Origin: Saccharomycopsis malanga
Lineage: Eukaryota > Ascomycota > Saccharomycetes > Ascoideales > Saccharomycopsidaceae
Length of the DNA: 64,000 bases
Assembly: GCA_004014935.1 (NCBI GenBank)
Contig: CP025322.1
Coordinates: 2,418,001-2,482,000 of the forward strand
Reading direction: 5' to 3'
Under the pieces are notes generated by a model. It made no database searches. It was not told the DNA's origin and was given only the letters and a program-made list of their open reading frames with translations. Below are positions 1-10,540 of this stretch, piece after piece (position 1 is the first letter of the stretch; every line of letters starts with the position of its first letter). The position numbers and the translations under genes were made by a program.

Positions 1-449
1 GAGTTTATGCGCTGCAGTGGTGCTTGCAGTGGTGCCTACAGCTGCAGCTGCAGCCATAGATGACCGTTGACGTGTCCCATTGCGTGTTACGCCACTCAGT
101 ATCCCATCCCGCTTGTCCAAATGCGTTCGGTGTCCCAATCTATTTATATCTTTATTATGAGACTTTCCAATTGGCTCTTGTTGATTGAAAGATGCATACT
201 TGTTCCACAGCCGCCTTCTTTGCAGCATCGAACTCCTCTGTGGGACTTCCTCACTCGACATGCTGATTGTAAATGACTCAACCACTGTCCCGCTTCACCA
301 AGGCACCTATTTCGCAACAGCACTATATGCAAGACCAGCAACTTGTTACCTGTTGTTACCAAAATAATTCTCTCTAACAACAAATGGCAATTTGTATAAC
401 CAAGTCACGTGTATCGTTTTATCGTAAAAATAGAATCATCGGGTAACAG

Positions 450-900
450 ACAATGCAATAGTGGCCGAGTCGGTTTGACTATTATTCAAAACTTACTTTT
501 AGAATTTGGCAATGTCCCCAGTTCGATTCCTGCCACAGACAAATATAGCCATATTTAAATCCGGGTAACAAGTTTCAATGTTATGTAATGCAATGCTCTG
601 GAAGGTATATTTCAGTAACAGTACGCATTCTGATGTTGTTGCAATGGTATGATAGATACTTCTCATGCTAGATGAAGCTAGATAACGTGAGTATAGGTAT
701 TTTCATATATAATTATGCCAAAAAATGTGATAGTTACGTCTTCACGTGATGTTCCAAGTGATCTTGGTTTTGTGTAATATATGTGCTTACTATATACCCA
801 ATTCAGGGAAATCCAAACATAAATAATCATAAATAGCATCACATGACTGATGCAAGTATCAAATGGTTCAAATATGCGCAAGGGGCGGGCGTGTTCAAAT
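450..900 (+). repeat. SINE-A copy 1 (tRNA-derived head plus body)
   Basis: A tRNA-like head carries an A box (TGGCCGAGTCGG, about 463) and a B box (AGTTCGATTCC, about 518), the two internal RNA polymerase III promoter elements. A body follows that recurs at four more places in the first 2.9 kb. Landmarks of the body are CCGGGTAAC just after the head, GTAATGCAATGCTCTG, GGTATGATAGATAC, CATGCTAGATGAAGC, and a CACGTGAT E-box. The T-stem does not pair well, so this is a tRNA-derived repeat and not a working tRNA gene. Family boundaries are approximate. Confidence 0.6.
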
Positions 901-1089
901 TCCGTATAATGACAGTTCTTTATGGTTATTTTACATTTATTCAATAATGAACAATCAGTTTAATGAATTTTTATTTCCCTGGAGAAAGGGAGTACCATAC
1001 TGTTGATTATCCAACATTGACGAGTTTTAGTTGCCGATTTGGGTTTGTGGGGTGTATTCACCTTTTTCGAATATGCATACCCCCAATGT

Positions 1090-1265
1090 AGTAAAAAGTT
1101 TCAGCTATGAGATTAAATAATTTTTGTTTCTATACTCATAATATTTAAAACTTGTTACCCGGAAAGGAAATTAAGTAAATATGCCTGTAGTAGGAGTCGA
1201 ACTGGGGACCATCAAAAAAAACCTAAAGTGAGCTCGAAAATCCCCATAAATCAACTCGGCCACCA
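1090..1265 (-). repeat. SINE-A copy 2 (head and start of body)
   Basis: Read on the minus strand, this begins GGTGGCCGAGTTGATTTATG (A box) and reaches CCCCAGTTCGACTCCTAC (B box), then CCGGGTAACAAG. It matches the other SINE-A heads closely and loses similarity about 100 bp into the body, so it appears truncated. Confidence 0.6.
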
Positions 1266-1369
1266 ATCTAACCTGCATTATGCATGAGCTGCATATTATC
1301 AAGTTACTGATGTAGGTGTCAGATTCATAGAAATGGTCGTTTTTTTAAGTTCGAAAATGAGTTTACAAA

Positions 1370-1862
1370 CAAACTGGCCATACCAAATCGTCTGGGCCAT
1401 CAAATCATGAACATTCCAATCTGGCCAGTGTGTCACGGGATTTATGGATTATACAGATGCCTCATCGCGCAACCGCAGCGATATTGTTTACAATTCATCA
1501 TAATAGGCACTTTGTAAATAGACACAAAAACCCAGTTTACACAAAAAGAAGTTCACTTGCGTCGTCACGTGATGACGTAAGTATCACATTTTTTGGCATA
1601 ATTATACCTGAAAATACCTACACTCACATTATCTAGCTTGATCTCGCAGGAGACGTATCAATCATACTATTGGAACGTCAGAGTACATAATGTTACTGAA
1701 ATATACCTTACAGAACATTGCATTGCATTACGTGAGATACCTGTTATCCGGCTTGAGAATTTTTGTCAGCTAATGATAGCAAGAGTCGAACTGGGGACCG
1801 GTCAAGAAAACCTAAAGTGAGGTTGGAAATACGCATAAATCAACTCGGCCACGAACCTCATG
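1370..1862 (-). repeat. SINE-A copy 3 (near full length)
   Basis: On the minus strand the order is A box TGGCCGAGTTGA, B box AGTTCGACTC, GTAATGCAATGCAATG, ATGATTGATACGTCTC, TACTTACGTCATCACGTG, AACTTCTTTTTGTGTAAAC, ending near GGTATGGCCAGTTTGT. It lies head to head with copy 4, so 1370-1862 and 1863-2270 form a large imperfect inverted repeat. Confidence 0.65.
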
Positions 1863-2310
1863 TAATGCAATGTAATGCTATGCAATGTTCTGTAAGGTAT
1901 ATTTCAGTAACATTATGTACTCTGACGTTCCAATAGTATGATTGATACGTCTCCTGCGAGATCAAGCTAGATAATGTGAGTGTAGGTATTTTCAGGTATA
2001 ATTATGCCAAAAAATGTGATACTTACGTCATCACGTGACAACGCAAGTGAACTTCTTTTTGTGTAAACTGGGTTTTTGTGTATATTTAGAGACTGCCTAA
2101 TATGGTATATTGTAAACAATTTGGCTGCGGCTCTGCGATGAGTCAGGCATCTGCTTAATCCTTAAATCCCGTGACACATTGGCCAGATTGGGAAGTTTAT
2201 GATTTGAAGGCCCAGGCGATGTGGTATGGCCAGTTTGTTAGGAAATGAAATGCCTTATACAACAATTGACAGTTATTCATGAATCAAACAGCCTCATCAG
2301 TAATTTCATA
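1863..2310 (+). repeat. SINE-A copy 4 (headless, body only)
   Basis: This starts at GTAATGCAATG and runs through the whole body (ACTTACGTCATCACGTG, AACTTCTTTTTGTGTAAACTG, GGTATGGCCAGTTTGT). It is the reverse complement of most of copy 3, with few differences. No A or B box precedes it in its own orientation; copy 3's head lies immediately to its left on the other strand. Confidence 0.6.
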
Positions 2311-2337
2311 ATATGCAGCTCATGCATAATGCAGCTT

Positions 2338-2790
2338 AGGTTCGTGGCTGAGTTGATTTATGAGGATTTTTGAGCTCTCTTTAAGTTTTTTTGACCGGTC
2401 CCCAGTTCGACTCCTACTACATACAAAAATTCAAATACACTCTATCCGGGTAACATGTTTTGACGTAATGCAATGCAATGCTCTGTAAGGTATGTTTCTG
2501 TAACGTTCAGCATTCCGAGGTTTTAATGGTATGATAGATACATCTCATGCTAGATGGAGTAAGATAAGGTGAGTTGATGTAGCTTGGTGCGGCTTCAGGT
2601 ATATTTATGTATATTTATGCTAAAAGATGTGATACTTACGTCATCACGTGATGACTCAAGTGAACTTCTTTTTGTGTAAACTGGGTTTTTGTGTTTATTT
2701 ATAAACTTCCCAATTGGGTAACTTACGAATACTCACCATGCAGTAGCGCGATGAGCCATTTGATTTTTTGGATCAATCCCGTGACTCATT
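2338..2790 (+). repeat. SINE-A copy 5 (near full length)
   Basis: The A box is TGGCTGAGTTGA (about 2346) and the B box AGTTCGACTCC (about 2408), followed by ATCCGGGTAACATG and the standard body with TACTTACGTCATCACGTG and AACTTCTTTTTGTGTAAAC. It ends near TCAATCCCGTGACTCATTG. A head-only fragment of the same type follows at about 2795-2890 (TGGCTCAGTTGA ... GAGTTCGAATC). Confidence 0.6.
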
Positions 2791-2794
2791 GTAG

Positions 2795-2892
2795 TTTAGT
2801 AATCGGTGGCTCAGTTGAATGTGTTACGTGCCCTGGTTATTTTTCGAATAATTGAACTCCTGGAGTAGCAAGATTGTCTAGAGTTCGAATCG
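2795..2892 (+). repeat. SINE-A-like tRNA head fragment
   Basis: The spacing of TGGCTCAGTTGA (A box) and GAGTTCGAATCG (B box) resembles the other SINE-A heads. The intervening sequence differs and no body follows. It sits about 110 bp downstream of the stop codon of the minus-strand gene at 3002-4183. Confidence 0.4.
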
Positions 2893-3001
2893 TGCTATGA
2901 AGTAAATGTATTATTTGATAAATGTTTTTTATTTAATTATCACGATTAGGTAAAGGTATTGAAGGCAAACGACGATATAAACTAAAACTATATAAGACTA
3001 T

Positions 3002-4183
3002 TTAGATAGGCGGAGGGGCGATGATCTGGAAGGAGCCTGAATGAAGTGACGAGGACAAGACCGGGAAAAACAAGTCATCAGGGTTGAAATCGGAAGCAGT
3101 GTCGCTGGGAGTAATTTCGCTATCTGAGATCAACGAGTAAGGCACAGTAGGGGCTCTAGCGACTGCAGAACGGCGGAACTGGTCCAATTCCTCTACACAT
3201 GAGAGAAAGTCGCTGTCAGAAGCAGATAACGAGTCAGATGACGAGTCAGCAAGAATATCTTGAGACTGGCATTCGAAAACAAGACCACGAGTGACTTTTG
3301 CGTCTTTTAATAGACTTTCTGTCATTTCGGCATCATGATTAGCAAAATGTATTCGGATTACAATACAAGAAGCGTCATGAGGCAGATTTCTGCCATTTGA
3401 CAGACTACGAACGACTGTGACAGGCAAACAACCGTAGTTTTCGAAAACGGCTTCAATTTCGTGTTTTACGACGGTGATTTCGGCCTGGTACTCGCTGATA
3501 TCCGCTGCTAACGTTGCAAGATACTCTGGGTCCAAAAAACTGGCACCAGGAACAGAAACACGCGGCAAGTTGATTCTGAAGTCTACAAAGGAGCCCAAGG
3601 TGTTTGACGGTTCGTTCTGGATCATGGTCATCACCGCCAGGACGTTTTTACTTGCTGACGAGGCGTTTGCAACAAACGCATTTCCCAGTGCCCCAGGACC
3701 AGTATGGCTGTTCAACTTGGAAGCACCGCTGTTGAAAAACGCCCTGGTGCCTACAGTCAAGTTCTGCACTGCCTGTCTAGTGGCATTTGCAGAGCAGGTT
3801 GAGAAATGTCTTCCGTTGGCTCTATGGAAGTTTCTGTACAAAGTGCTGGGGAAAATGCCGTTTTTCTGGGAAAATCTCACTGGATTTAGCCTTCCTCTGG
3901 CTACAGAACGATACGACGAGGGGTTGAAGCTCACAAAGCTTTTGAATAGCGAAATAGTAAACTTTGGGTCCCGCTGGCTAAACGTGGAGTAAAATCTCTG
4001 CGATTTCTGCTTTTGTAGCAAATATAATCCATTCGGAACATGGCCATTGTTGATACAAACCCTCTGGTAAGCCACAGATCTCGCCAGATACGCCTCCAAC
4101 CACTTGTCGACGGTTGGAAGCCTCCGAATGCCCTGTTTCACTAGCGCCACCCAGGACTTTATGGTGTACCGCGGAAACAGCAT
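3002..4183 (-). CDS. Unrecognised protein, probably mitochondrial (393 aa)
   Basis: Complete 393-codon frame from ATG at 4183 to TAA at 3002-3004. I do not recognise the family. The N-terminal about 70 residues are rich in Arg, Lys, Ser and Ala with almost no acidic residues (for example KQGIRRL, RFYSTFSQR), as expected of a mitochondrial presequence. Residues about 150-290 look like a folded domain (NAFVANASSASKNVLAVM, then VSVPGASFLDPEYLATLAADI and EITVVKHEIEAVFENYG). The last about 90 residues are acidic and Ser/Asp-rich (SSSDSLSASDSD), ending in a proline cluster (APPPI). Coding is supported by the length of the frame, codon use and the amphipathic middle domain. An antisense 172-codon frame inside it is a shadow. 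A matrix or inner-membrane role is inferred only from the N-terminus. Confidence 0.8.
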   Translation of the reverse strand: MLFPRYTIKSWVALVKQGIRRLPTVDKWLEAYLARSVAYQRVCINNGHVPNGLYLLQKQKSQRFYSTFSQRDPKFTISLFKSFVSFNPSSYRSVARGRLNPVRFSQKNGIFPSTLYRNFHRANGRHFSTCSANATRQAVQNLTVGTRAFFNSGASKLNSHTGPGALGNAFVANASSASKNVLAVMTMIQNEPSNTLGSFVDFRINLPRVSVPGASFLDPEYLATLAADISEYQAEITVVKHEIEAVFENYGCLPVTVVRSLSNGRNLPHDASCIVIRIHFANHDAEMTESLLKDAKVTRGLVFECQSQDILADSSSDSLSASDSDFLSCVEELDQFRRSAVARAPTVPYSLISDSEITPSDTASDFNPDDLFFPVLSSSLHSGSFQIIAPPPI

Positions 4184-4679
4184 GTTGTTCTGCTATAACA
4201 AGCTGTATTGGCAGTGCAAATTAGCTCTGAATATTGGTTATTAGCGGCTTGTTATTTGATAGTGTTTATATTTGCCACCCATTGGCTGTGTACCCAATCA
4301 AATCCCGAGCACGGGCGATGAGATGGATGATCCAGATTGTGATGAGGGAGGGTAATCAAATAGTATGCGGGAGTATGTAGGTAACTGCGAGCATCACGAT
4401 GTTGGTGGTAGAGTAGAGATTATGTAATATATAGAGATTATGATATAGAGATTATATCTATTAATTATATGTTCGATTTATCAAGTTGTATGTATGATTA
4501 GATCAAATATAAGAGGGATGCAATTGTTTGTACATTTTATTGATACAAAAGCTTAGTAATATTACAAAATGCCTGATAAAGAGCTTGGTATTTGATGTCT
4601 AAATACTTGAATATCTTAATAGCTAAAATAAATAGTTTGATAACTAGATAAGTAAATCAGTAAATAACTAAATCAGTAA

Positions 4680-4830
4680 ATAACTAAATAACTAAATATC
4701 TAAATATCTAAATATCTAAATATCTAAATATCTAAATATCTAAATATCTAAATATCTAAATATCTAAATATCTAAATATCTAAATATCTAAATATCTAAA
4801 TATCTAAATATCTAAATATCTAAATATCTA
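4680..4830. repeat. TAAATATC octamer array
   Basis: About 18 near-perfect tandem copies of an 8-bp unit (TAAATATC), shading on the left into TAAATAAC variants. Non-coding. Confidence 0.9.
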
Positions 4831-4954
4831 TAAAATATATCATCAACGGTAAACTCCTTCATTTAGGCTCCTTTGAGCCTTATATTATAACCGGGTTTTG
4901 TTCTAACATTCACCTGCTAATACAAATTCATCTTAGTATTACAACTGACATGAT

Positions 4955-5012
4955 AATGGTAATATTTTATATTTCAAGCGCAGTAAATAGCAGTTTCGAA
5001 TATACGCGCTAA
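4955..5012 (-). repeat. SINE-B 3' tail fragment
   Basis: The plus strand reads TATTTCAAGCGCAGTAAATA then TTTCGAATATACGCGC. That is the reverse complement of the conserved 3' module of SINE-B, so this is a tail-only copy on the minus strand. Confidence 0.65.
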
Positions 5013-5051
5013 AATACGGTACATATGACCATATAGAAGGTTTTTAAAGGA

Positions 5052-5260
5052 TTATTATTGAATATTATTAAATATTACTGAATATTATTGAATATTATTG
5101 AATATTATTGAATATTATTGAATATTATTGAATATTATTGAACATAATTAAATATTATTGAACTTAATTAAATATTATTGAACTTAATTAAATATTATTG
5201 AACTTAATTAAATATTATTGAACTTAATTAAATATTATTGAACATTAGTAAATATTATTG
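5052..5260. repeat. Compound array: GAATATTATT 10-mers, then a 20-bp unit
   Basis: Two adjoining arrays. The left one repeats TGAATATTAT about ten times. The right one repeats a 20-bp unit, AACTTAATTAAATATTATTG, about six times. The second unit looks like a doubled, diverged form of the first. Confidence 0.85.
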
Positions 5261-5954
5261 CCATCCCGCCCAGTGACATTAATTAGATTATGTGACAGAT
5301 TCTCTGTTGACACATTTCCAATTACCAATCCTTGTTTCGGTAATGGCTGTATCCTAGTTTAAATACTGATGCTCTGCTTGGTATTAATTGGATGTCTCAC
5401 CCAGGTAAGCTACGGAGAACATAATTCCCGGCTATGGATCAAATTACGGTCAAATGTATTCCTTATTATCACATTTTGGTGGGTTTTGAAAGGATTAATC
5501 GGAGGTTTTAATTATTTTGTCGATTGATGGTATTTTGTCAATAATCTATTAATAATTTGTTAAAATTAAATAATATTTTACCAATAATATTTTGCCAATA
5601 ATAAACCTTCATTTGTCAATAAAATCTCCCTTTTACATCACAGGACATCCACTTCTGGCAATTGACTGGCTTGTAATCGCATTTTTGACCAAGTCTACTA
5701 TACTAATCCCTGCACCTTTTGGTAGGAGAGACAACCATAAACCAGAGAACTAATACTGGCAAAGATCTGCCAAAGATCGTCCTAAAGCGTGTGGCAACCA
5801 ATTACAAGGTGTGATACTCGCCTTGATTGCCTAAATGTTAATCAATTTGTCGCTTATGCCGATTGAATATACAAAGTTCCTAAAAAGGGTTCCAAAATAG
5901 GCCCTTTTTGAGATACAATGCAGTGTTTCTTAAACAAGGTGAAGAAATTGGCAA

Positions 5955-6175
5955 TAAAATATTAGAAAATAGTAAAAAATAATAAAAAATAATAAAAAAT
6001 AGTAAAAAATAATAAAAAATAATAAAAAATAATAAAAAATAGTAAAAAATAATAAAAAATAATAATAAATAATAAAAAATAATAATAAATGATAAAAGAT
6101 AATAAGAATTAATAATAAATGATAAAAATTAATAAAAATTAATAATAAATAAGAAAAAATAACAGAAAATAACAA
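5955..6175. repeat. AATAAAAAAT-type array
   Basis: About 20 copies of a 10-bp A-rich unit (AATAAAAAAT with AATAGTAAAA and AATAATAAAT variants). The long minus-strand frame of Leu/Phe/Tyr repeats across it is an artefact of the repeat. Confidence 0.85.
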
Positions 6176-8098
6176 ACGTCAAGCCTGCTGCCTGTCATTT
6201 CCCACTCCAAATGCTATCAAATAGCAGCTTGTTTTGGTTTTGTCGCTTTGGTAAAGTCTCGCCCAATACAGCTACCGACGATCACTTGTTTAGGTCTTGC
6301 TTCACACAGTTTGGGAGACGACGTGTCTGTGCTTCTGTCCAATCTTTGCACTACATGCTCCAAACGATTGACCGACCTACTGATCTACTAGCTAAACTCA
6401 TGGTTACATAATAGATTGCATGCCTCTTTCCAAGATCTGCTTACCGCTTCTACTCCCGAGGTTTGATCGCTCCAAACATAACCATAAACAGTCTGTTTGA
6501 TTAGGATTTACATTCGGCTGGCCCGCCTGCATGCAATACTGCATTATACTCGACTATATTCATCATTTAATCTCTTGTAAGTTACTACCAATATTTGTAG
6601 CTTATCCTATCTATTATATCGTATGGAATATTATCATCACCTGACTTTTCGTATGACATCCTCACACCAGCTATCTGTTGGTTGGTTGGTTGGTTAGACC
6701 ATGCATGCATACAGGCATGCATGCACCTGTCTGCAAATCATGTTGCATTCCCGTGCGTGCACGTTAGCGCGCAGCTGCCCCTAAAACAGAAACTACGTTC
6801 TTCAACATTACACTATATTATCCCTATAAGGTAATACAATAAGACAGAAGCCAAATAGAAGAGAGAATCAAAAAAAAAAAAAACAACAGCCAGCTTGCTG
6901 GACAATAATAATTCAAGGAAGGCATCAAAATTTGTAGATAACAAGGCTGTGGGACACACACACACACATACATACATACATATATACTGCAGAACACATC
7001 ATGCAGGACATTCTGCACGCCATAAGAATCAAAAAAAAAGAACGCGAAGCGTATTATGGGACACACTATATAGCACACTAGCATCTGCTCTCAACTTTGT
7101 ATACAAAATAGCTTATAACTAAACGTATCGATTATCGACAAATAAAGAAAACAAAAAAACGTTAGCAATATCTACAAACATCTTTTTGGTAAGAGCATGC
7201 AAAAGTCATACAGCAATCCCATGTGCGTATAAGCATATTTTTCTTTTGTTTATTGTCCAAAACAACCATGCACGCCTGCGTAAGAAAGTCGTCCCACAGT
7301 TTGGACCAGCATAACGGGTATTGTGACAGGCATAATCTTGTAGAAATCAATCTAACCGATTTGGAAAGCAGATCCCAATTCGGAAAAGTCAGGGGAACTT
7401 GTGAGCTGCAGAACTGCGCGTAAGACAGACGCCTCTGCACGTCCTGCGGCTAGCAGCACATGTCACGTTACATGATAGATTGTTTGTTTGTTTGTTTGTT
7501 TATATAATAATATTCTTCAATAGATTAAGAGGAAGATGAAAAAGAAAGAAAAACGTTTATTTGGAAACAATAGTGTGGAAACTAATTTTACAAGTCATTT
7601 TGAATTTTTGAGTTTTACTTTATCGGTGGTGGTGCAACGATATGTCACCACCTGCAATGCAACAAGCACCAAATCACGGCAATGCATTGTTTCAATGCGG
7701 GACAACAACAACAACAACAACAACTCATATATAATAAGCGTTGTAACAAAAGACCAAAATGTACACACACAGGTTGCTTGTTGTAGGTAATTGCCAGTGT
7801 AGTACGCTGTAAACGCAACGCAGCGCGACGCAGTGCAACGCAGTGCAGTGCACCACCATGCACATGTTGCAGGTCATGGTAAAACAAAACAAAATAAACT
7901 GGCGAGAGGCACCCCTATTTTCGAGATGCTAACTATTTCTGGATTTGAGTTGATCGGCCCAATCTGCAGACGCACTGTTGATACGCAAAGTATGCATGGG
8001 GGGACAACGCACTTGAAAATAGTAACTCGCTGTTTTTGGTCAGGGAGCTTGATCCTGATTTTCTAGTGTTTTCATATATATCGAGAAGAGATTCTTGG

Positions 8099-8131
8099 TT
8101 TTTTTTTTTTTTTTTATTTTTTTTTTTTTAC
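8099..8131. promoter_or_regulatory. Poly(dT) tract upstream of the cyclin start
   Basis: An almost unbroken run of about 30 T (one interrupting A) ends about 60 bp before the cyclin ATG. Poly(dA:dT) tracts commonly keep nucleosomes off yeast promoters; that role is inferred here from position only. Confidence 0.4.
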
Positions 8132-8191
8132 ATTTTCCATTTATTTTGATTTCTTGTTTTATGGAAAGCACCATTGAATAAATCACGCAGG

Positions 8192-9664
8192 ATGACCCAC
8201 ATAACTGCGAAAGCCAAATTGTACCCGCATCAGCTCCTGCATTCCGAGTTGGGGGCCCACAGGCAAGTGGTGCAGGAGTACCAGGAAGAGCTTTCTGCAT
8301 CAATGTTTGCATGTGCGTCTGGGACGCTTCCGGATGTTGGATTGATCAATCAGCAACCTGAACTCAAATCGACGTTGCGCGGGCCACTTTTGGATTTTCT
8401 TTTTAAAGTTGCCAAACGCACCAAGGTGACGCAGGGTATTTTTTACAAAGCTGCAAGGCTTATGGACCGTTACTGTTCCAAGCGGATTGTTCTCCGTGAC
8501 CAGGCGCAGCTTGTCGCAGGAACATGCCTCTGGTTGGCTGCAAAGACTTCCGGGGGCTGCAACCACATCATCAACTCGTCATCCATTCCGACCGGGGGCC
8601 GGTTTTCCGGTCCGACCATCCGGTCGCGGATCCCCCGGTTGAGCGAGTTGGTCCAACTCTGCGGCCCCACCTGTGGCTATGACGAGGGCATGTTCATACA
8701 AATGGAGCGCCACATTTTGGACACGTTGTCGTGGGACGTGTGTGACTCGTCGATATACAACTGGTGTTATGATCTTGAGGATTACCAGTGTTTTGTAGAC
8801 GACCCGCGCACAGATGCTGTGGTGGACAACCGCAAGGTCGCGGCCATCAAGAGCTTTCTAATTGAGAACAGCGTCTATTCGTTGGACTTGATTGCAATCC
8901 ACCCCAGCGAGCTTGCGTTGGTGATCAAGAAGATATTGGTGACGTTGATATTGAACGACGACAAGTACTTTGAGATCACGGCGGACAACTTGGCGGGCGT
9001 GTTGGCGCGCAACAGCATCGACGCGACCGACGGCGGCAAGTTGGTCAACCATTACAAAGACTTCAACATGAGCTTGGCAAACCGGTTGTTGCTCTCGGTG
9101 GCAAACGTGACGCCTACATTGTTGAACGCCTACACAACTACAGACTGCAAGCCGGTGAACGACATCATCGCCAAGGTCCACCAGGTGGCGATTTCGCACA
9201 TTATGGCGCTACACGAGGAGTCCAAGACCCAGAATCTACAGAATCAAACACAAAATCAAAATCAAAGCCAATCGCATGTTCAACAGCCAGTTTCAACTCC
9301 ACCTCGATACAACTTTGCCCAGGAGAGCAGCCCGGCCTCGGAATCAGACTATTCGGACGCAGACTCGGTCATGTCGTCGGATGTTGTCGCGTCATCATTG
9401 TCGTCGATGTCGTCCTTCTCGTCGCCTATGAATTCCCCAAGAATCGGCGAAATCAGCTCTAGATCCGGCAGCTTTGTCATCCCAAACCCCAAATTCATCC
9501 CCTACTCTGCAAATAATAGACCTGCCAACGTCCCTACAAACCAAGGCATCCACCTAAATACTCGTAAAGGCTCCAGCTTCAGCGGTAGAGCCTGCAATCC
9601 AAAGTTTAATGTCCCAAACAACCTCAAACGAGTCGCATCTGCCCAAATTTATGAATACTCATAG
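8192..9664 (+). CDS. CLN3: CLN-type G1 cyclin
   Basis: 490-residue protein. A cyclin box of about residues 55-200 contains INQQPELKSTLRGPLLDFL, LMDRYCSKRIVLRDQAQLV, LAAKTSG and the ME(R)HIL-DTLSWDV helix pattern. These match yeast G1 cyclins, closest in feel to Cln3: activators of the Cdc28/Cdk1 kinase that commit cells to division in late G1. Residues about 195-310 form the second cyclin fold. The C-terminal about 170 residues are Gln/Asn then Ser/Pro-rich (SSPASESDYSD, SSLSSMSSFSSPMNSP), as in PEST tails that make G1 cyclins unstable. The frame opens further upstream at a TTG, but the first ATG is at 8192, where the protein starts MTHITAK. The insertion between the cyclin-box helices (SSIPTGGRFSGPTIRSR) is longer than usual. 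CLN1/2-type identity cannot be excluded without a tree. Confidence 0.85.
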   Translation: MTHITAKAKLYPHQLLHSELGAHRQVVQEYQEELSASMFACASGTLPDVGLINQQPELKSTLRGPLLDFLFKVAKRTKVTQGIFYKAARLMDRYCSKRIVLRDQAQLVAGTCLWLAAKTSGGCNHIINSSSIPTGGRFSGPTIRSRIPRLSELVQLCGPTCGYDEGMFIQMERHILDTLSWDVCDSSIYNWCYDLEDYQCFVDDPRTDAVVDNRKVAAIKSFLIENSVYSLDLIAIHPSELALVIKKILVTLILNDDKYFEITADNLAGVLARNSIDATDGGKLVNHYKDFNMSLANRLLLSVANVTPTLLNAYTTTDCKPVNDIIAKVHQVAISHIMALHEESKTQNLQNQTQNQNQSQSHVQQPVSTPPRYNFAQESSPASESDYSDADSVMSSDVVASSLSSMSSFSSPMNSPRIGEISSRSGSFVIPNPKFIPYSANNRPANVPTNQGIHLNTRKGSSFSGRACNPKFNVPNNLKRVASAQIYEYS

Positions 9665-10009
9665 TTTTGGCTGTCTATATATTATTATTTTCTTGTTTAT
9701 TAGTTTTTTCTAGTTTGTTCTTCTTCTTCGTGTTTTTTTCTAGCATTTGTTCTCTCTTTTCCATTACTGAGTAGTGTGTTTTTTGTTATTATTATTTTCT
9801 TTTTTGCTTTGTTTTTTTGCTTTGTTTCGCTTTCTGCTTCAATTCATTCCAGTCTTGCACTGTTTCAATATCATAAATTGTTATTCTGGTTGTTTGTAGG
9901 TACACTGGGCCCAAGGGAAGAGTAAAAAAGGGCCTAATGGCCCAGTGGTTGGTAAAAGAGGCTAAAATTGTGTTGATTGCTCAATAATCACTAATAGTTG
10001 ATTGGAAAT

Positions 10010-10540
10010 TAAGGTAATTGGTCGAAAATACCAATAATGAGCCAGAAATATTGATAATTTGTCGAAACTACCAATAATAAGCCAGAAATATTGATAGTTG
10101 ACTGTAAATTGCGAAATTGATCAGTATTCTTTGACAATTGTTTGTGAATACAAATAATTGGTTCAAAATTGGAATACTGAAGTAGAAATTGTGATAATTG
10201 GCTGGAGATTGTGATGATTCATTGGAAATATTAATGATTAGTTCGAAATTGTAATAATTAAGTGGAAATATTAATAATTGGTTGAAAATACCAATAATGA
10301 GCCAGAAATACTGATAGTTGAGTGGAAATAATCAATAATTGGCTGGAAATTGTAATACTTGACTGAAAATATTAATAGTTAACCGGAAATTTGTTATAAT
10401 TGATTGAAAAATATCAATAATTGGTTGAGATTATCAATAATTGACTGAAAATATCAATACTTGTTTAGAAATAGCAACATTTGGTCAACAATACCAACAA
10501 TTAATTGAAGATTTCAATAGTTGTTTGGAAATCGTGCTTC
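10010..10540. repeat. Degenerate ~30-bp minisatellite
   Basis: Loose repetition of units such as AATAATTGGTTGAAAATACC, AATAATGAGCCAGAAATA and TTGATAGTTGA(C/G)TG over about 530 bp. Units vary in length and sequence, which suggests an old array. Confidence 0.75.

Larger units (their letters stand above)
4184..8191. other. Gene-free interval between a mitochondrial-type gene and the cyclin
   Basis: Four kb hold no frame I can support. The open frames here arise from simple repeats or are short and compositionally random. Contents are three tandem arrays (4680-4830, 5052-5260, 5955-6175), a minus-strand SINE-B tail (4955-5012) and many microsatellites close to the cyclin: TTGG at 6681-6698, AC and ATAC at 6953-6985, TTTG at 7484-7500, AAC at 7706-7723 and GCAACGCAGT-type at 7815-7850. 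The right-hand part is presumably the promoter and long leader of the cyclin gene, but no start site can be placed. Confidence 0.6.

Noticed and set aside
4680-6175. CRISPR-like arrays
   Set aside because: Units are short, contiguous and without spacers, and the genome is eukaryotic; these are microsatellites.
5930-6175. A membrane protein of Leu/Phe/Tyr repeats (minus strand)
   Set aside because: The frame is a direct translation of the AATAAAAAAT array. The same holds for the plus-strand frame at 17804-18112.
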